Assembly (NCBI RefSeq): GCF_003612015.1
Contig: NZ_RARB01000004.1
Span: 62,001 to 126,000, forward strand
Length of the DNA stretch: 64,000 nt
From: Pantoea piersonii
GTDB lineage: Bacteria; Pseudomonadota; Gammaproteobacteria; Enterobacterales; Enterobacteriaceae
Direction of reading: 5' to 3'
Within the stretch, counting starts at the first letter, position 1; each line of letters starts with the position of its first letter. Under the pieces are notes generated by a model. The model made no database searches. It saw only the letters and a list, made by a program, of their open reading frames with translations, and was not told where the DNA came from. Below are positions 26,148 through 34,709 of the stretch, piece by piece. The position numbers and the translations under genes were made by a program.

Positions 26148-28538
26148 TTATTTCTCATCGGGCAACGCATAGGCAATAACGTAGTCGCCCAGCTTGGTGC
26201 CGAAGGAGCCATGACCGCCTGCAGCGATGACAATATACTGCTTGCCATTCGCTTCATAGGTCATCGGCGTCGCCTGACCGCCAGCCGGCAGACGCGCCTG
26301 CCACAGCTGCTCACCGGTTTCGGTGCTGAAAGCGCGCAGATAGTTATCTGCGGTCGCACCGATAAAGAATACCTTACCGGCAGTGGCGATCGGGCCGCCC
26401 AGCATCGGCATACCCATCTTGAACGGCAGCGGAACCGGCGCGCTGTCGCGCGTGGTGCCGATACGTTTCTTCCAGACGACTTCATTAGTTTTCAGGTCGA
26501 CGGCAGAAACGTAGCCCCAGGCCGGCTGTTTACACGGCAGACCAAACGGTGACAGGAACGGGTTCAGCTCAACGCCGTACGGCACGCCGTACTGCGGCTG
26601 GATACCGGTTTCGGTGCCTGAACCGCCGTTCGCGCCTTCTGGCGGCTCGATCGGGTTGCCCGGACCGCGCGGCACCAGTTTAGAAACAAACGGCAGCGCC
26701 ATCGGGTTGGCAATAGCGATCTGGCGATGCGGATCGACCGCAATACCGCCCCATTCGAACATGCCCAGGTTGCCCGGGAACACCAGCGTGCCCTGCTCGG
26801 ACGGCGGAGTGAACGGACCTTCGTAGCGCAGGCGCTTAAAGATCACGCGGCACACCAGCTGGTCATACAGGGTCGCGCCCCACATATCCTTGTCCGTCAG
26901 ATTCTGCTTCGGACGGAAGGTAAGCTCGGAGTAAGGCTGCGTCGGCGAAACGTGGTCGCCTTTCGCTGCGCCCTGCGGAACCGGGGTCTCCGGCGCAGGC
27001 ACAACCGGCTTCCCGGTACGGCGATCCAGCACAAAGATGTTGCCGGTTTTCGCCGGGGCGTAGATCACCGGAACGGTATTGCCGTCTTTATCGGTGATAT
27101 CGGCCAGCGTCGGCTGCGACGGCAGGTCCATGTCCCACAGATCGTGGTGTACGGTCTGATAGGACCATACCAGCTTACCGGTGGTGGCGTTCAACGCCAG
27201 CACGCTGCTCGCATAACGCTCCTGCTCCGGCGTACGGTTGCCGCCCCAGATATCCGGGGTAGAAACGCCCATCGGCAGGTAAACGGTATCCAGTTTCGGA
27301 TCGTAAACCGCCGGCGCCCAGGAGTTCGGCGAGTTCATGGTGAAGGTGTGTTCGTCAGACGGGATCGCGTTAGGATCTTTCGCGCCCGGATCGAAGACCC
27401 ACAGCAGTTTGCCGGTGTTAACGTCGAAGCCGCGGATCGCGCCTGACGGCTCGCGGGTCGAGTAGTTATCGGTTACCGCGCCCGCAATCACAATAGTGGT
27501 ATCGGTGATAACCGGCGGCGAGGTCGGCTCATACTGACCTGAGGTAGTGACCGGCTGCTTGTGCTGCAGATCCAGCTCGCCGTTGTTGCCAAAGGCAGGG
27601 CAGCGTGCGCCAGTTTCCGCATCCAGCGCGAACAGGCGACCATCGTTTACCGGCAGGTAAATACGGCGCGAGCAGAGCGCAGGCTGGCTGTTAGCGGCAT
27701 CGGCCGCAGCAGGCACTTCGTGGTAAGAGACGCCACGACAGGTGACATGCTGGAAGGTCGGGTTCGGTTTCAGGCCCGGATCGAATTTCCACTTCTGCTT
27801 GCCGGTGGTCGCGTCGAGCGCGAACAGGATCTGGTGCGGCGAGCAGAGGTAGAGGGTGTCGCGAACCTTAATCGGCGTCACTTCGTCGGTGATTTCACCC
27901 GGATCGTTCGGGGTTTTCAGATCGCCGGTCTGGAACTGCCAGGCAACCTGCAGGTTCTTCACGTTCCCTTCGTTGATCTGCTTCAGCGGCGAGAAGCGAG
28001 TACCCTGCTGGTCACGCGCATAGGCGGGCCAGTCAGCATCGTCGATATTGCTCAGCGGCTGTGCTGGCGTGGCGTTCTGCGCGGTTTCCGGCAGCTTGCC
28101 ATTCACCGTCTGCGGATCGTTAAACACCGCATAGGCCAGCACGAGAGCGCTGGCGATCAGCGCGACAGCCATGCTGCCCAGCGCGGCTTTGCTGCCAGCG
28201 TTTACGCTACGGTAAACGAAGGGCAGGATCAGCCAGACGCCGAAGATCACCAGCACGTCGGTGCGCGGCGCCAGGGCCCAGAAGTCAGTGCCGACTTCCC
28301 ACACGCCCCAAATCAGGGTGCCGATCAGCAGCAGCGCATAGAGAACCAGCGCGGTGCTTTTGCGACGTGACAGCAGATAAGCGGTGATAAGCATAACCAC
28401 ACCGCCGATAACGTAATACCAGGAACCTCCGATAGCGGCTAACCAACCACCGCCAATCAGCATAAACGCGCCCGTCAGGAATGCGAACAGCACCGTCAGG
28501 AAACGAATTACGCCAAAAGATGAGGAACTTTTCCCCAT
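26148..28538 (-). CDS. gcd: PQQ-dependent glucose dehydrogenase Gcd
   Basis: Membrane-bound quinoprotein of 796 residues (E. coli 796) that oxidises glucose to gluconolactone on the periplasmic face and reduces ubiquinone. Five membrane segments fill about residues 1-145 (GGGWLAAIGGSWYYVIGGVV, LIGTLIWGVWEVGTDFWAL). The eight-bladed PQQ propeller follows, with WPAYARDQQGTRFSPLKQI, HVTCRGVSYHE, VVITD-type PPVITDTTIVIAGAVTDN, GNRTPEQERYASSVLALNA and GGQATPMTYEANGKQYIVI. The ATG at 28538 (MGKSSSS) is used; an upstream ATG at 28580 would add 14 residues not found in the family. PQQ synthesis genes are not in the window. Confidence 0.96.
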   Translation of the reverse strand: MGKSSSSFGVIRFLTVLFAFLTGAFMLIGGGWLAAIGGSWYYVIGGVVMLITAYLLSRRKSTALVLYALLLIGTLIWGVWEVGTDFWALAPRTDVLVIFGVWLILPFVYRSVNAGSKAALGSMAVALIASALVLAYAVFNDPQTVNGKLPETAQNATPAQPLSNIDDADWPAYARDQQGTRFSPLKQINEGNVKNLQVAWQFQTGDLKTPNDPGEITDEVTPIKVRDTLYLCSPHQILFALDATTGKQKWKFDPGLKPNPTFQHVTCRGVSYHEVPAAADAANSQPALCSRRIYLPVNDGRLFALDAETGARCPAFGNNGELDLQHKQPVTTSGQYEPTSPPVITDTTIVIAGAVTDNYSTREPSGAIRGFDVNTGKLLWVFDPGAKDPNAIPSDEHTFTMNSPNSWAPAVYDPKLDTVYLPMGVSTPDIWGGNRTPEQERYASSVLALNATTGKLVWSYQTVHHDLWDMDLPSQPTLADITDKDGNTVPVIYAPAKTGNIFVLDRRTGKPVVPAPETPVPQGAAKGDHVSPTQPYSELTFRPKQNLTDKDMWGATLYDQLVCRVIFKRLRYEGPFTPPSEQGTLVFPGNLGMFEWGGIAVDPHRQIAIANPMALPFVSKLVPRGPGNPIEPPEGANGGSGTETGIQPQYGVPYGVELNPFLSPFGLPCKQPAWGYVSAVDLKTNEVVWKKRIGTTRDSAPVPLPFKMGMPMLGGPIATAGKVFFIGATADNYLRAFSTETGEQLWQARLPAGGQATPMTYEANGKQYIVIAAGGHGSFGTKLGDYVIAYALPDEK

Positions 28539-28820
28539 AATGTCGACCTCGTTTTTTTGCCATAAAAACACAGAAAACAACGAATTAGGCTGTTTTCACG
28601 TCATAAAGTACGTAAGAAAGCAGGTGTTCAATGCCGCTCTTTCCGTGAGCAACGCTGTCCATGTGAGTTAAATTTTATAGCAAAAACGTTAAGAGGTTTG
28701 ATTTTTTTAGCGCTTTGCGCTTGAGCGCGTAATTAGGACGACATTTTATGGGGTTTTACGCTGCGTTATGGCGCGAAGCCTGCGCCCATAACGCCAGCGG
28801 TTGGGTTTTTCCTCGGCGAT

Positions 28821-29411
28821 TCAGCTAAACAGAGAGCCTGCGCATCGCTGCTGCTGCCAGCCAGATATATTCAACGCCTTCATCACCTCGGCGGGCGGCG
28901 CGGGCTGAGCGCTGCGGACAATAACCTTAATTTCTCTTTCAGCAAATGAAGATAATAAAAAGGGGAAGGTGAATTTTTGATAATTAGCGTTAAAGAAATC
29001 TTCGCTTAACACGATGCCGGAAAAAGGAAAAGAGTCAATCAGCCGCCAGTCAGCGCCGGGCGGGGCGAAATCGAGTAGCCAGAAGTGGAAAATATTTGTT
29101 ATTTCAGGCAAAGCGAGGCGGCACTCTTTCAGGGCGTCATAGTTAATGGCAAGACGGATCCGTGAATTTTGCCATAAGCGATATTGCTCCGGTGCGGCAA
29201 TGATTTGTTTAAGCTGCTTTACCGTGACGGGAATAATCATTAAGGCTGCTTCATTTGCAGAATGATTCGTCCACGCAACTATGTCGGTATTATTATTGAT
29301 TCCCTCAACATCATCCAGTAAGTAAGGTTTGGAATAACAAAAACCCAGCAGCGTACCTGCAGGGCAGAGAATATTTTCAGTAACATATGGATTGTACAAG
29401 CTATTTTCCAT
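28821..29411 (-). CDS. Hypothetical protein, possible degenerate EAL domain
   Basis: A 196-residue protein without close relatives that I recognise. The second half keeps the rhythm of an EAL domain: FWLLDFAPPGADWRLIDSFP resembles the LDDFGxGxSSLxxLxxLP stretch, SGIVLSEDFFN resembles the IKIDxxFV strand, and EIKVIVRSAQPAPPAEVMKA resembles VIAEGVExxxQ. The catalytic EAL signature and most metal ligands are absent, so it would be inactive, like YdiV/RflP, which act by protein contact. The start is set at the ATG at 29411 with AGAG upstream; the frame stays open to an ATG at 29558. The gene is more AT-rich than its neighbours, which suggests transfer. The EAL reading is a pattern judgement only. 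Confidence 0.6.
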   Translation of the reverse strand: MENSLYNPYVTENILCPAGTLLGFCYSKPYLLDDVEGINNNTDIVAWTNHSANEAALMIIPVTVKQLKQIIAAPEQYRLWQNSRIRLAINYDALKECRLALPEITNIFHFWLLDFAPPGADWRLIDSFPFSGIVLSEDFFNANYQKFTFPFLLSSFAEREIKVIVRSAQPAPPAEVMKALNISGWQQQRCAGSLFS

Positions 29412-29799
29412 GCATCTCTGGTTAAAAGAAAAAGTCGGACAAAAATGAAAATTGATTTTCAAGGTAACGCTCAGGTTACTGCTGGACTCAATATAAAACG
29501 GAATTATTAAAGGCGTCACCCTTTTTATGCGCCTTGTTGCGCGGCTATTAGCAGCCATTATAATGAAACCTTTAATAATTTACTGGTCCTGATTTTGGGT
29601 TTCTGGAAATAAATAGTCTGATAATAGTCAGTAATTAACCCAATAACAGGCGTGCCATTTTACCCGCCTGACAAAGCACATCCCGACATTGCCAGGCGAC
29701 GGGAAATCAAGCACGCTGTGCTACGCATTCGCCTGCGCGGATAAAAAAGAGAGGCTCATGCTATGACGTGAGTCGGCAGAGTGATCAACGGGATATATT
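29412..29799. other. Intergenic, AT-rich, divergent promoter region
   Basis: No gene is visible in these 388 bases except the possible 5' extension of the hypothetical gene to 29558. The region is AT-rich and must hold the promoters of the two divergent genes. No clear operator, repeat or RNA gene was seen. Confidence 0.5.
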
Positions 29800-31041
29800 A
29801 TGGATTCTATGGCATCGACAGCGGATGATTCGCTGTTAAAACACCGGGCGTTTGTCGCTTTCTGGCTGGCACGCACCTGCTCATCGTTTGGCTTTCAGAT
29901 GTTCTCCGTCGCCATTAGCTGGCAGATCTACGCCCTTACCAGCAGCGCTATGGCGCTGGGCATTATTGGCCTGATGCAGTTTCTGCCGTCGGTGCTGCTG
30001 GCGCTGCCTGCCGGTCATCTGGCCGATCAGTACGACCGTCGGCGCATCGTCCTGCTGGGTCAGCTGATAGAGTTTGTCGCGCTGGGCGCACTGGTGTTGT
30101 TAACCCTGTTTCAGTGGGCAGGCAAAATAGAAATCTGGGGGCTGGTGTTCCTTATCTCCGTGGCGAAAGCGCTGGAGTGGCCCGCCATTACCTCGATGCT
30201 GCCTTCGCTGGTACCGCCCGCTATTCTCGCGCGCGCCATGGCCTCGACGTCAGTCGGCAGCCAGGCGGCGGTTATCGTCGGCCCCACGCTGGGCGGTCTG
30301 CTCTATGTCGCCGGACCGGACGTGGTCTATGGCGTCTCTGCCGCCTTTTATCTGCTGTCGCTTTTTCTGGTGGCCCGCCTGCATTATGAGCGTCCGCCGC
30401 AGACGCGTCTGCCGATGAATCTGCCGAACCTTTTTGCCGGCGTGCGCTTTATCCGCGATCGTAAAGATGTGCTCGGCGTGATTTCGCTGGATCTTTTCGC
30501 TGTCCTGCTCGGCGGCGCGACGGCGCTGCTGCCGATTTTCGCTCAGGATATTCTTCACACGGGTCCCTGGGGGCTTGGTCTGCTGCGCGGCGCGCCTTCA
30601 GTAGGCGCGCTGCTGGTGGGATTGTGGCTGAGCCGCAATAAGCTGGAGAAACATGTCGGTATGATCATGTTCGGCTCGGTGGCGGGATTCGGCATCGCGA
30701 CGCTGGTGTTTGCGCTCTCCACCCAGCTCTGGCTGTCGCTGCTGGCGCTGGCCGCGCTTGGCGGATTCGATATGGTGAGCATGGTGATCCGCGGCGCGCT
30801 GGTGCAGCTCGATACGCCCGATGATATGCGTGGCCGCGTTAACGCGGTCAACGCCATTTTTATCAACACCTCAAACCAGCTCGGCGAGTTCGAGTCAGGG
30901 ATGCTGGCCGCCTGGTTCGGCGCGGTACCTGCCGCGGCGATTGGCGGTATCGGCACGCTGGTGGTGGTGGGTCTGTGGATGGCGCTGTTCCCGCATTTAC
31001 GTAAGCGCCAGAAGCTGGAGAACGATGTCGATGCCGCATAA
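29800..31041 (+). CDS. MFS exporter, EntS-type (DHA3 family)
   Basis: Twelve-segment transporter of 413 residues. The N terminus FVAFWLARTCSSFGFQMFSV and SWQIYALTSSAMALGIIGLM, the loop motif LPAGHLADQYDRRRIVLLGQ and the C-terminal VQLDTPDDMRGRVNAVNAIF, SNQLGEFESGMLAAWFG are typical of the DHA3 family that includes EntS (enterobactin export). No siderophore synthesis genes are nearby, and EntS-like paralogues without such neighbours are common, so the substrate is left open. Confidence 0.8.
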   Translation: MDSMASTADDSLLKHRAFVAFWLARTCSSFGFQMFSVAISWQIYALTSSAMALGIIGLMQFLPSVLLALPAGHLADQYDRRRIVLLGQLIEFVALGALVLLTLFQWAGKIEIWGLVFLISVAKALEWPAITSMLPSLVPPAILARAMASTSVGSQAAVIVGPTLGGLLYVAGPDVVYGVSAAFYLLSLFLVARLHYERPPQTRLPMNLPNLFAGVRFIRDRKDVLGVISLDLFAVLLGGATALLPIFAQDILHTGPWGLGLLRGAPSVGALLVGLWLSRNKLEKHVGMIMFGSVAGFGIATLVFALSTQLWLSLLALAALGGFDMVSMVIRGALVQLDTPDDMRGRVNAVNAIFINTSNQLGEFESGMLAAWFGAVPAAAIGGIGTLVVVGLWMALFPHLRKRQKLENDVDAA

Positions 31042-31064
31042 AAAAACCGGCCCATGGGGGCCGG
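31041..31064 (-). terminator. Terminator on the minus strand after the oxidoreductase gene
   Basis: On the minus strand CCGGCCC/GGGCCGG with a 4-base loop is followed by six T (31046-31041). It lies 78 bases after the oxidoreductase stop and would also lie just past the EntS-type gene. Confidence 0.75.
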
Positions 31065-31141
31065 CGACAGTGAGCTTCCAGTCATACCGCTAATCACAGA
31101 CTAAGGCGCGACGGGGGACGGCGCGCCTCAGGAGAGGGCCA

Positions 31142-32299
31142 TCAGGCCCCTGTTTTTCCCAGGTTGGCGTCAAAGGTTTGCCAGCTTTCGCGCATATCCA
31201 CTACGCTGCGGGTTTTGCGCGCCTCATCGATTTTTATGGCGGTGAGGCCCGCTTCCAGCGCGTCCACAACTGAAACTTTCAGCGGTGTTCCCTGTTTAAT
31301 GTGTTTTACAATCTCTTCCGCCATCAGCGCGTCGGCACCGTAGTGGCCATCGTAAGCGTTGCCGCTGTAGGCGGTATCGACTTCTTTCTCGCCGCTGCGC
31401 GCATTGTGGACGCGGAAATAGTTGCGAACGAAATCCCCTTCCGCCATCCCGTCGGTACCGATGACGCAGAAGCGACGGAACTCATCCGGCACGTTCAGAT
31501 TGGCGTGAAAGGCGAGGGTCGCTCCGCCCGCGTATTCAATCAGGGCGGTCTGGTAGTCGACAATATCCGCATCGCTGTCAAACACCGCATCAGTACTCGA
31601 CCAGCCGCTTGGCTTGATATGGTAGACCTCGGAGTCAGCAGTTACCGTCCCCTGCGGGGCATGCGCCGGGGTAAAGGATTTACGGCCGCCAAAGCTGGCC
31701 ACCCGCACCGGTCGTTGCTGCATCAGCCCCTGATAAAGATCGATGTCGTGGCAGCATTTTTCCAGAATGTAGGGACCGGCATATTTTTCCAGCCGCCGCC
31801 AGTCGCGCTGGAAGAATGCGCCATGGTAAGGCTTGATATGCTCTGTCGCCTCAATTGACGTGATTTCGCCCAGCTGACCGGCGTCGCGTGCGGCCAGCAG
31901 ATCGTGATAGAGCGGCGAATAGCGCAGTACCAGCCCAACCAGAATGCGCGCCTCGCCATATTGACGCACCAGCTTCGCCATCTCCATGGTCTGCTGTTCG
32001 TTGATCACCACCGGTTTTTCGGTAAAGACGGTATAGCCCGCCGCCAGCGCCTGGCCCACATGCTCAAGGTGGAGAAAATTAGGTGAACCCACCAGCACCA
32101 CATCCATACCGCCGTGCTGCAGTAATGCCTCAGCCGAGTCAAACGCCTCTCCCGGATCGATACCAAAACTATGCAGATTAGGCAGCCCGGCGGGAGCCGG
32201 GTCGTAATAGCCCACCACTGAGAAGGCGTCGTCAGCGTTATTGAACTCTTTGATGACGTGGGACAGACGAAAGCCAAGACCGATAATGCCTACTTTCAT
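31142..32299 (-). CDS. Gfo/Idh/MocA-family oxidoreductase (sugar locus)
   Basis: NAD(P)-dependent oxidoreductase of 385 residues. The Rossmann fold starts at residue 1 (MKVGIIGLGFRLSHVIKEF), with the family EKP motif in YTVFTEKPVVINEQ, the substrate-side region RLEKYAGPYILEKCCHDIDL (the second conserved Lys/His-Asp area) and a C-terminal sheet domain. The ATG at 32299 is chosen because the fold begins there. Members act on sugars, sugar phosphates and cyclitols; GH109-type glycosidases using an NAD hydride shift also belong here. It is divergent from the amino-sugar kinase with 278 AT-rich bases between, and is taken as part of the same locus. Confidence 0.82.
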   Translation of the reverse strand: MKVGIIGLGFRLSHVIKEFNNADDAFSVVGYYDPAPAGLPNLHSFGIDPGEAFDSAEALLQHGGMDVVLVGSPNFLHLEHVGQALAAGYTVFTEKPVVINEQQTMEMAKLVRQYGEARILVGLVLRYSPLYHDLLAARDAGQLGEITSIEATEHIKPYHGAFFQRDWRRLEKYAGPYILEKCCHDIDLYQGLMQQRPVRVASFGGRKSFTPAHAPQGTVTADSEVYHIKPSGWSSTDAVFDSDADIVDYQTALIEYAGGATLAFHANLNVPDEFRRFCVIGTDGMAEGDFVRNYFRVHNARSGEKEVDTAYSGNAYDGHYGADALMAEEIVKHIKQGTPLKVSVVDALEAGLTAIKIDEARKTRSVVDMRESWQTFDANLGKTGA

Positions 32300-32414
32300 G
32301 TTAAACCCCTGATCCTGAAATCGGATAGCGCAGAGCCCGCTCATAGCCAGGCGCGACTGTTGATAATCTGAACGCCAACTTATTACGGTAGAAAAACTAA
32401 TGTCAATATCGCGC

Positions 32415-32427
32415 TGCAATATTTGCA
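32415..32427. promoter_or_regulatory. Palindrome in the oxidoreductase/kinase divergent region
   Basis: TGCAA-TAT-TTGCA is a perfect inverted repeat with 5-base arms, 116 bases before the oxidoreductase start and 150 before the kinase start. It is a candidate site for the ROK regulator of the locus. Short arms make chance occurrence possible. Confidence 0.35.
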
Positions 32428-32577
32428 AAGGAGGTTTTATTTATCTTTATGTAAATTAAGATGAAAATCCGGATATTTTTTTGCGATATTTATTTGTTAT
32501 TGCGATTTAAGTTTTTTTACCCTATCGTTCGCTCATTATGGCTACAACTCTTAACCAGTGGAGGCGGGAGGAAACGC

Positions 32578-33489
32578 GTGCAATCACACTATCTTCTTGG
32601 CATTGATGGTGGCGGCACCCAGTGTCGCGCGCGGTTAACCGACCTTCAGGGTACGGTACTGGCGGAAGCCGCTGGCGGGCCTGCTAACGTCTGGTCACAG
32701 TATGAGGCCGCTCTGTCCAGCGTCGGGCAGCTGATCGACACGGTATTTGTACAGGCCGGACTGTCACCAAAGATGCTGGCACAGACCTCGCTGGTCGCCG
32801 GATTAGCTGGCGCTAACGTCGCGTCGGTACAGGCGCGGCTGGCCAGCTGGCAGCCAGTATGTGCGGCTTTACAGGTGGTCAGCGATGTAGAGATCGCCTG
32901 CGCGGGCGCCCACGGCGGGCAGCCTGGTGCGGTGTTCATTACCGGCACCGGTAGCCAGGGCGCCGCCTGGGATGGCGCACGCTTCACGCTGCTGGGCGGC
33001 TGGGGCTTTGCCCTCTCCGATCACGGATCGGGCGCGGAGCTGGGCCGCCGTGCGCTGCGCCTGGCGCTGCTGGCTCACGAAGCGATTGTCGGGCAAAGCG
33101 ATTTTACTTATCAGCTGATGGCGCAATTTGATCACAGTCCGGAAACCATGCTGTTGTGGACCCGTACGGCCGCGCCCGCTGACTGGGCGCGAGTGGTGCC
33201 GCAGATTTTCGCCGCCGCTGCTGCCGGTGACCATCATGCACAGGACCTGTTGCGGCAGACGGCTGAAGATATCGGCCTGATGGTGCGTCGACTTACGGCG
33301 CTAAGCTCCGGGCGCGTGGCGTTGATGGGCGGCCTGGCGGCGCCGATTTATCGCTGGCTGGCCGCCGATATCCAGGCCCGGCTGGTGATGCCGCAGGGTG
33401 ACGCGTTAAGCGGAGCGCTGACGCTTGCCCGCGCGCATCCTGCTTTATCGTCCGATAACGTCACTCCGGCACAGCTACCCAGTCACTGA
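32578..33489 (+). CDS. BadF/BadG-type amino-sugar kinase (GspK/NagK-like)
   Basis: Predicted cytoplasmic kinase of 303 residues from the ASKHA fold. Phosphate-1 motif LGIDGGGTQCRARL (residues 7-20), GPANVWSQYEAA for sugar binding, GAVFITGTGSQGAAWDG (phosphate-2 area) and LSDHGSGAELGRRALR, all typical of glucosamine kinase GspK and N-acetylglucosamine kinase of the BcrAD_BadFG family. It would phosphorylate glucosamine, N-acetylglucosamine or a similar sugar. The start is GTG at 32578 with a strong GGAGGCGGGAGG site; the longer in-frame extension to 32461 is hydrophobic, AT-rich and unlikely. The ROK regulator follows after 45 bases in the same direction. Confidence 0.82.
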   Translation: MQSHYLLGIDGGGTQCRARLTDLQGTVLAEAAGGPANVWSQYEAALSSVGQLIDTVFVQAGLSPKMLAQTSLVAGLAGANVASVQARLASWQPVCAALQVVSDVEIACAGAHGGQPGAVFITGTGSQGAAWDGARFTLLGGWGFALSDHGSGAELGRRALRLALLAHEAIVGQSDFTYQLMAQFDHSPETMLLWTRTAAPADWARVVPQIFAAAAAGDHHAQDLLRQTAEDIGLMVRRLTALSSGRVALMGGLAAPIYRWLAADIQARLVMPQGDALSGALTLARAHPALSSDNVTPAQLPSH

Positions 33490-33534
33490 CCGGAAGCCTG
33501 CTGGTTAACGACAGGGATATAACCCGAGGAATTT

Positions 33535-34653
33535 ATGACCGCTCCCAACGTGACCGCGCGCATTCTGCGGTTGATTGTTGAAAACGCGCCGATTAGCCAG
33601 TCCGATCTTAAAGTCCGCAGCGGCCTGAGCATGTCGACGGTCTCGCAGGCGACCAATCGCCTGCTGGCACAAGAGATTGTGCAGGAGCTGGGGCTGCGTC
33701 GCGTGTCGATGGGACGGCCCAAAACGCTGCTGGGGCTCAACCCCGATCGCGCCAGCGTAATCGGCATCCAGCTCAACGCTGAACGTAACCTCATCGTGAT
33801 GACCGATCTCAGCGGCAATTTGCTGGGCGAACAGCAGATGCCTTCTGGTCCCCTGACGCCGCGCCAGCTCGGCGATGCGCTGGCAAAATTCCTGCGCGGC
33901 GTTGAAGAGAAGCGGGTCGGCGCCATCGGTCTGGCGTTATCGGGGCTGGTAGACGCTGAAAACGGCTACTGCATCCGCTCGAAAGTACTCGACTGGGAGA
34001 ACGTGCCGGTCGCGCGTCAGCTGGAGGAACGCTTCTCGCTGCCGGTCTTTATTGAGAATGATGCCAACGCGATGGCGATGGCGGCGCTGGTATTTGGCCA
34101 GCTCGGCACGGCTCAGTCGGCGGTTATCGCCACCTACGGCAAGGGCATTGGTGCCGGGATCATCCTCAATCGCCAGCTCTACCGGGGGCGCCACGGCAAA
34201 GCGGGCGAGATTGGTAACGGGCTGGTCGGCGACGGCTCGCTGCGGTTGCTGGAGGACGTGGCCTCCTCCCGCGCTATTTTGCAGCGGGTGGCGGAGCACG
34301 AGCCAACTGCGCTAACCACACTGCAGTCGCTGGATCAGCGTCCGACGCCAGAGGTGCTGGCAGCGCTGGAAGAGGCGGGGCGTGAGCTGGGGATCTCGCT
34401 GGCAAATCTGTCGGTGGCCTACGATCCCGATGTGGTGTATCTGGCGATGGAGCCGCATATGGCGTCGCGCATTCTCCTCGATCACATCACCCAGAGCTTC
34501 CAGGCTTACCGGCTGAAGCTGACGCCGCATATGACGCCATTGCAGTTCCTGACCGAGTCAAACCGCATGTGGGCGCTGGGGGCGGCGGGTTTTGCCGTTA
34601 ACCGCCTGCTTGACCTGCTGGCGGCGCAGGCCGATGAAGAGCCGGTAACCTGA
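33535..34653 (+). CDS. ROK-family transcriptional regulator without zinc motif
   Basis: NagC/Mlc/XylR-type regulator of 372 residues. N-terminal winged helix-turn-helix (about 1-65): ISQSDLKVRSGLSMSTVSQA, VSMGRPKTLLGLNPD. The ROK body has GLALSGLVDAENG, VFIENDANAMAMAALVFGQL and YGKGIGAGIILNRQLYRGRH followed by GKAGEIGN. The usual ROK zinc-binding CxCGxxGC after that motif is missing: the chain goes straight on with GLVGDGSLRLLEDVA. Regulator and kinase are probably co-transcribed and this protein likely controls the whole carbohydrate locus. Confidence 0.85.
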   Translation: MTAPNVTARILRLIVENAPISQSDLKVRSGLSMSTVSQATNRLLAQEIVQELGLRRVSMGRPKTLLGLNPDRASVIGIQLNAERNLIVMTDLSGNLLGEQQMPSGPLTPRQLGDALAKFLRGVEEKRVGAIGLALSGLVDAENGYCIRSKVLDWENVPVARQLEERFSLPVFIENDANAMAMAALVFGQLGTAQSAVIATYGKGIGAGIILNRQLYRGRHGKAGEIGNGLVGDGSLRLLEDVASSRAILQRVAEHEPTALTTLQSLDQRPTPEVLAALEEAGRELGISLANLSVAYDPDVVYLAMEPHMASRILLDHITQSFQAYRLKLTPHMTPLQFLTESNRMWALGAAGFAVNRLLDLLAAQADEEPVT

Positions 34654-34665
34654 TACCGGCTGTCA

Positions 34666-34690
34666 AAGAAAACGGGCGCCGCAGCGCCCG
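34666..34690 (-). terminator. Minus-strand terminator after the ABC ATPase gene
   Basis: Stem CGGGCGC/GCGCCCG (34673-34690) is followed on the minus strand by TTTTCTTT. It ends the acetyltransferase-ATPase transcript, 20 bases after the ATPase stop. Confidence 0.7.
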
Positions 34691-34709
34691 AAAATCCTGT
34701 TCGCTTCTC

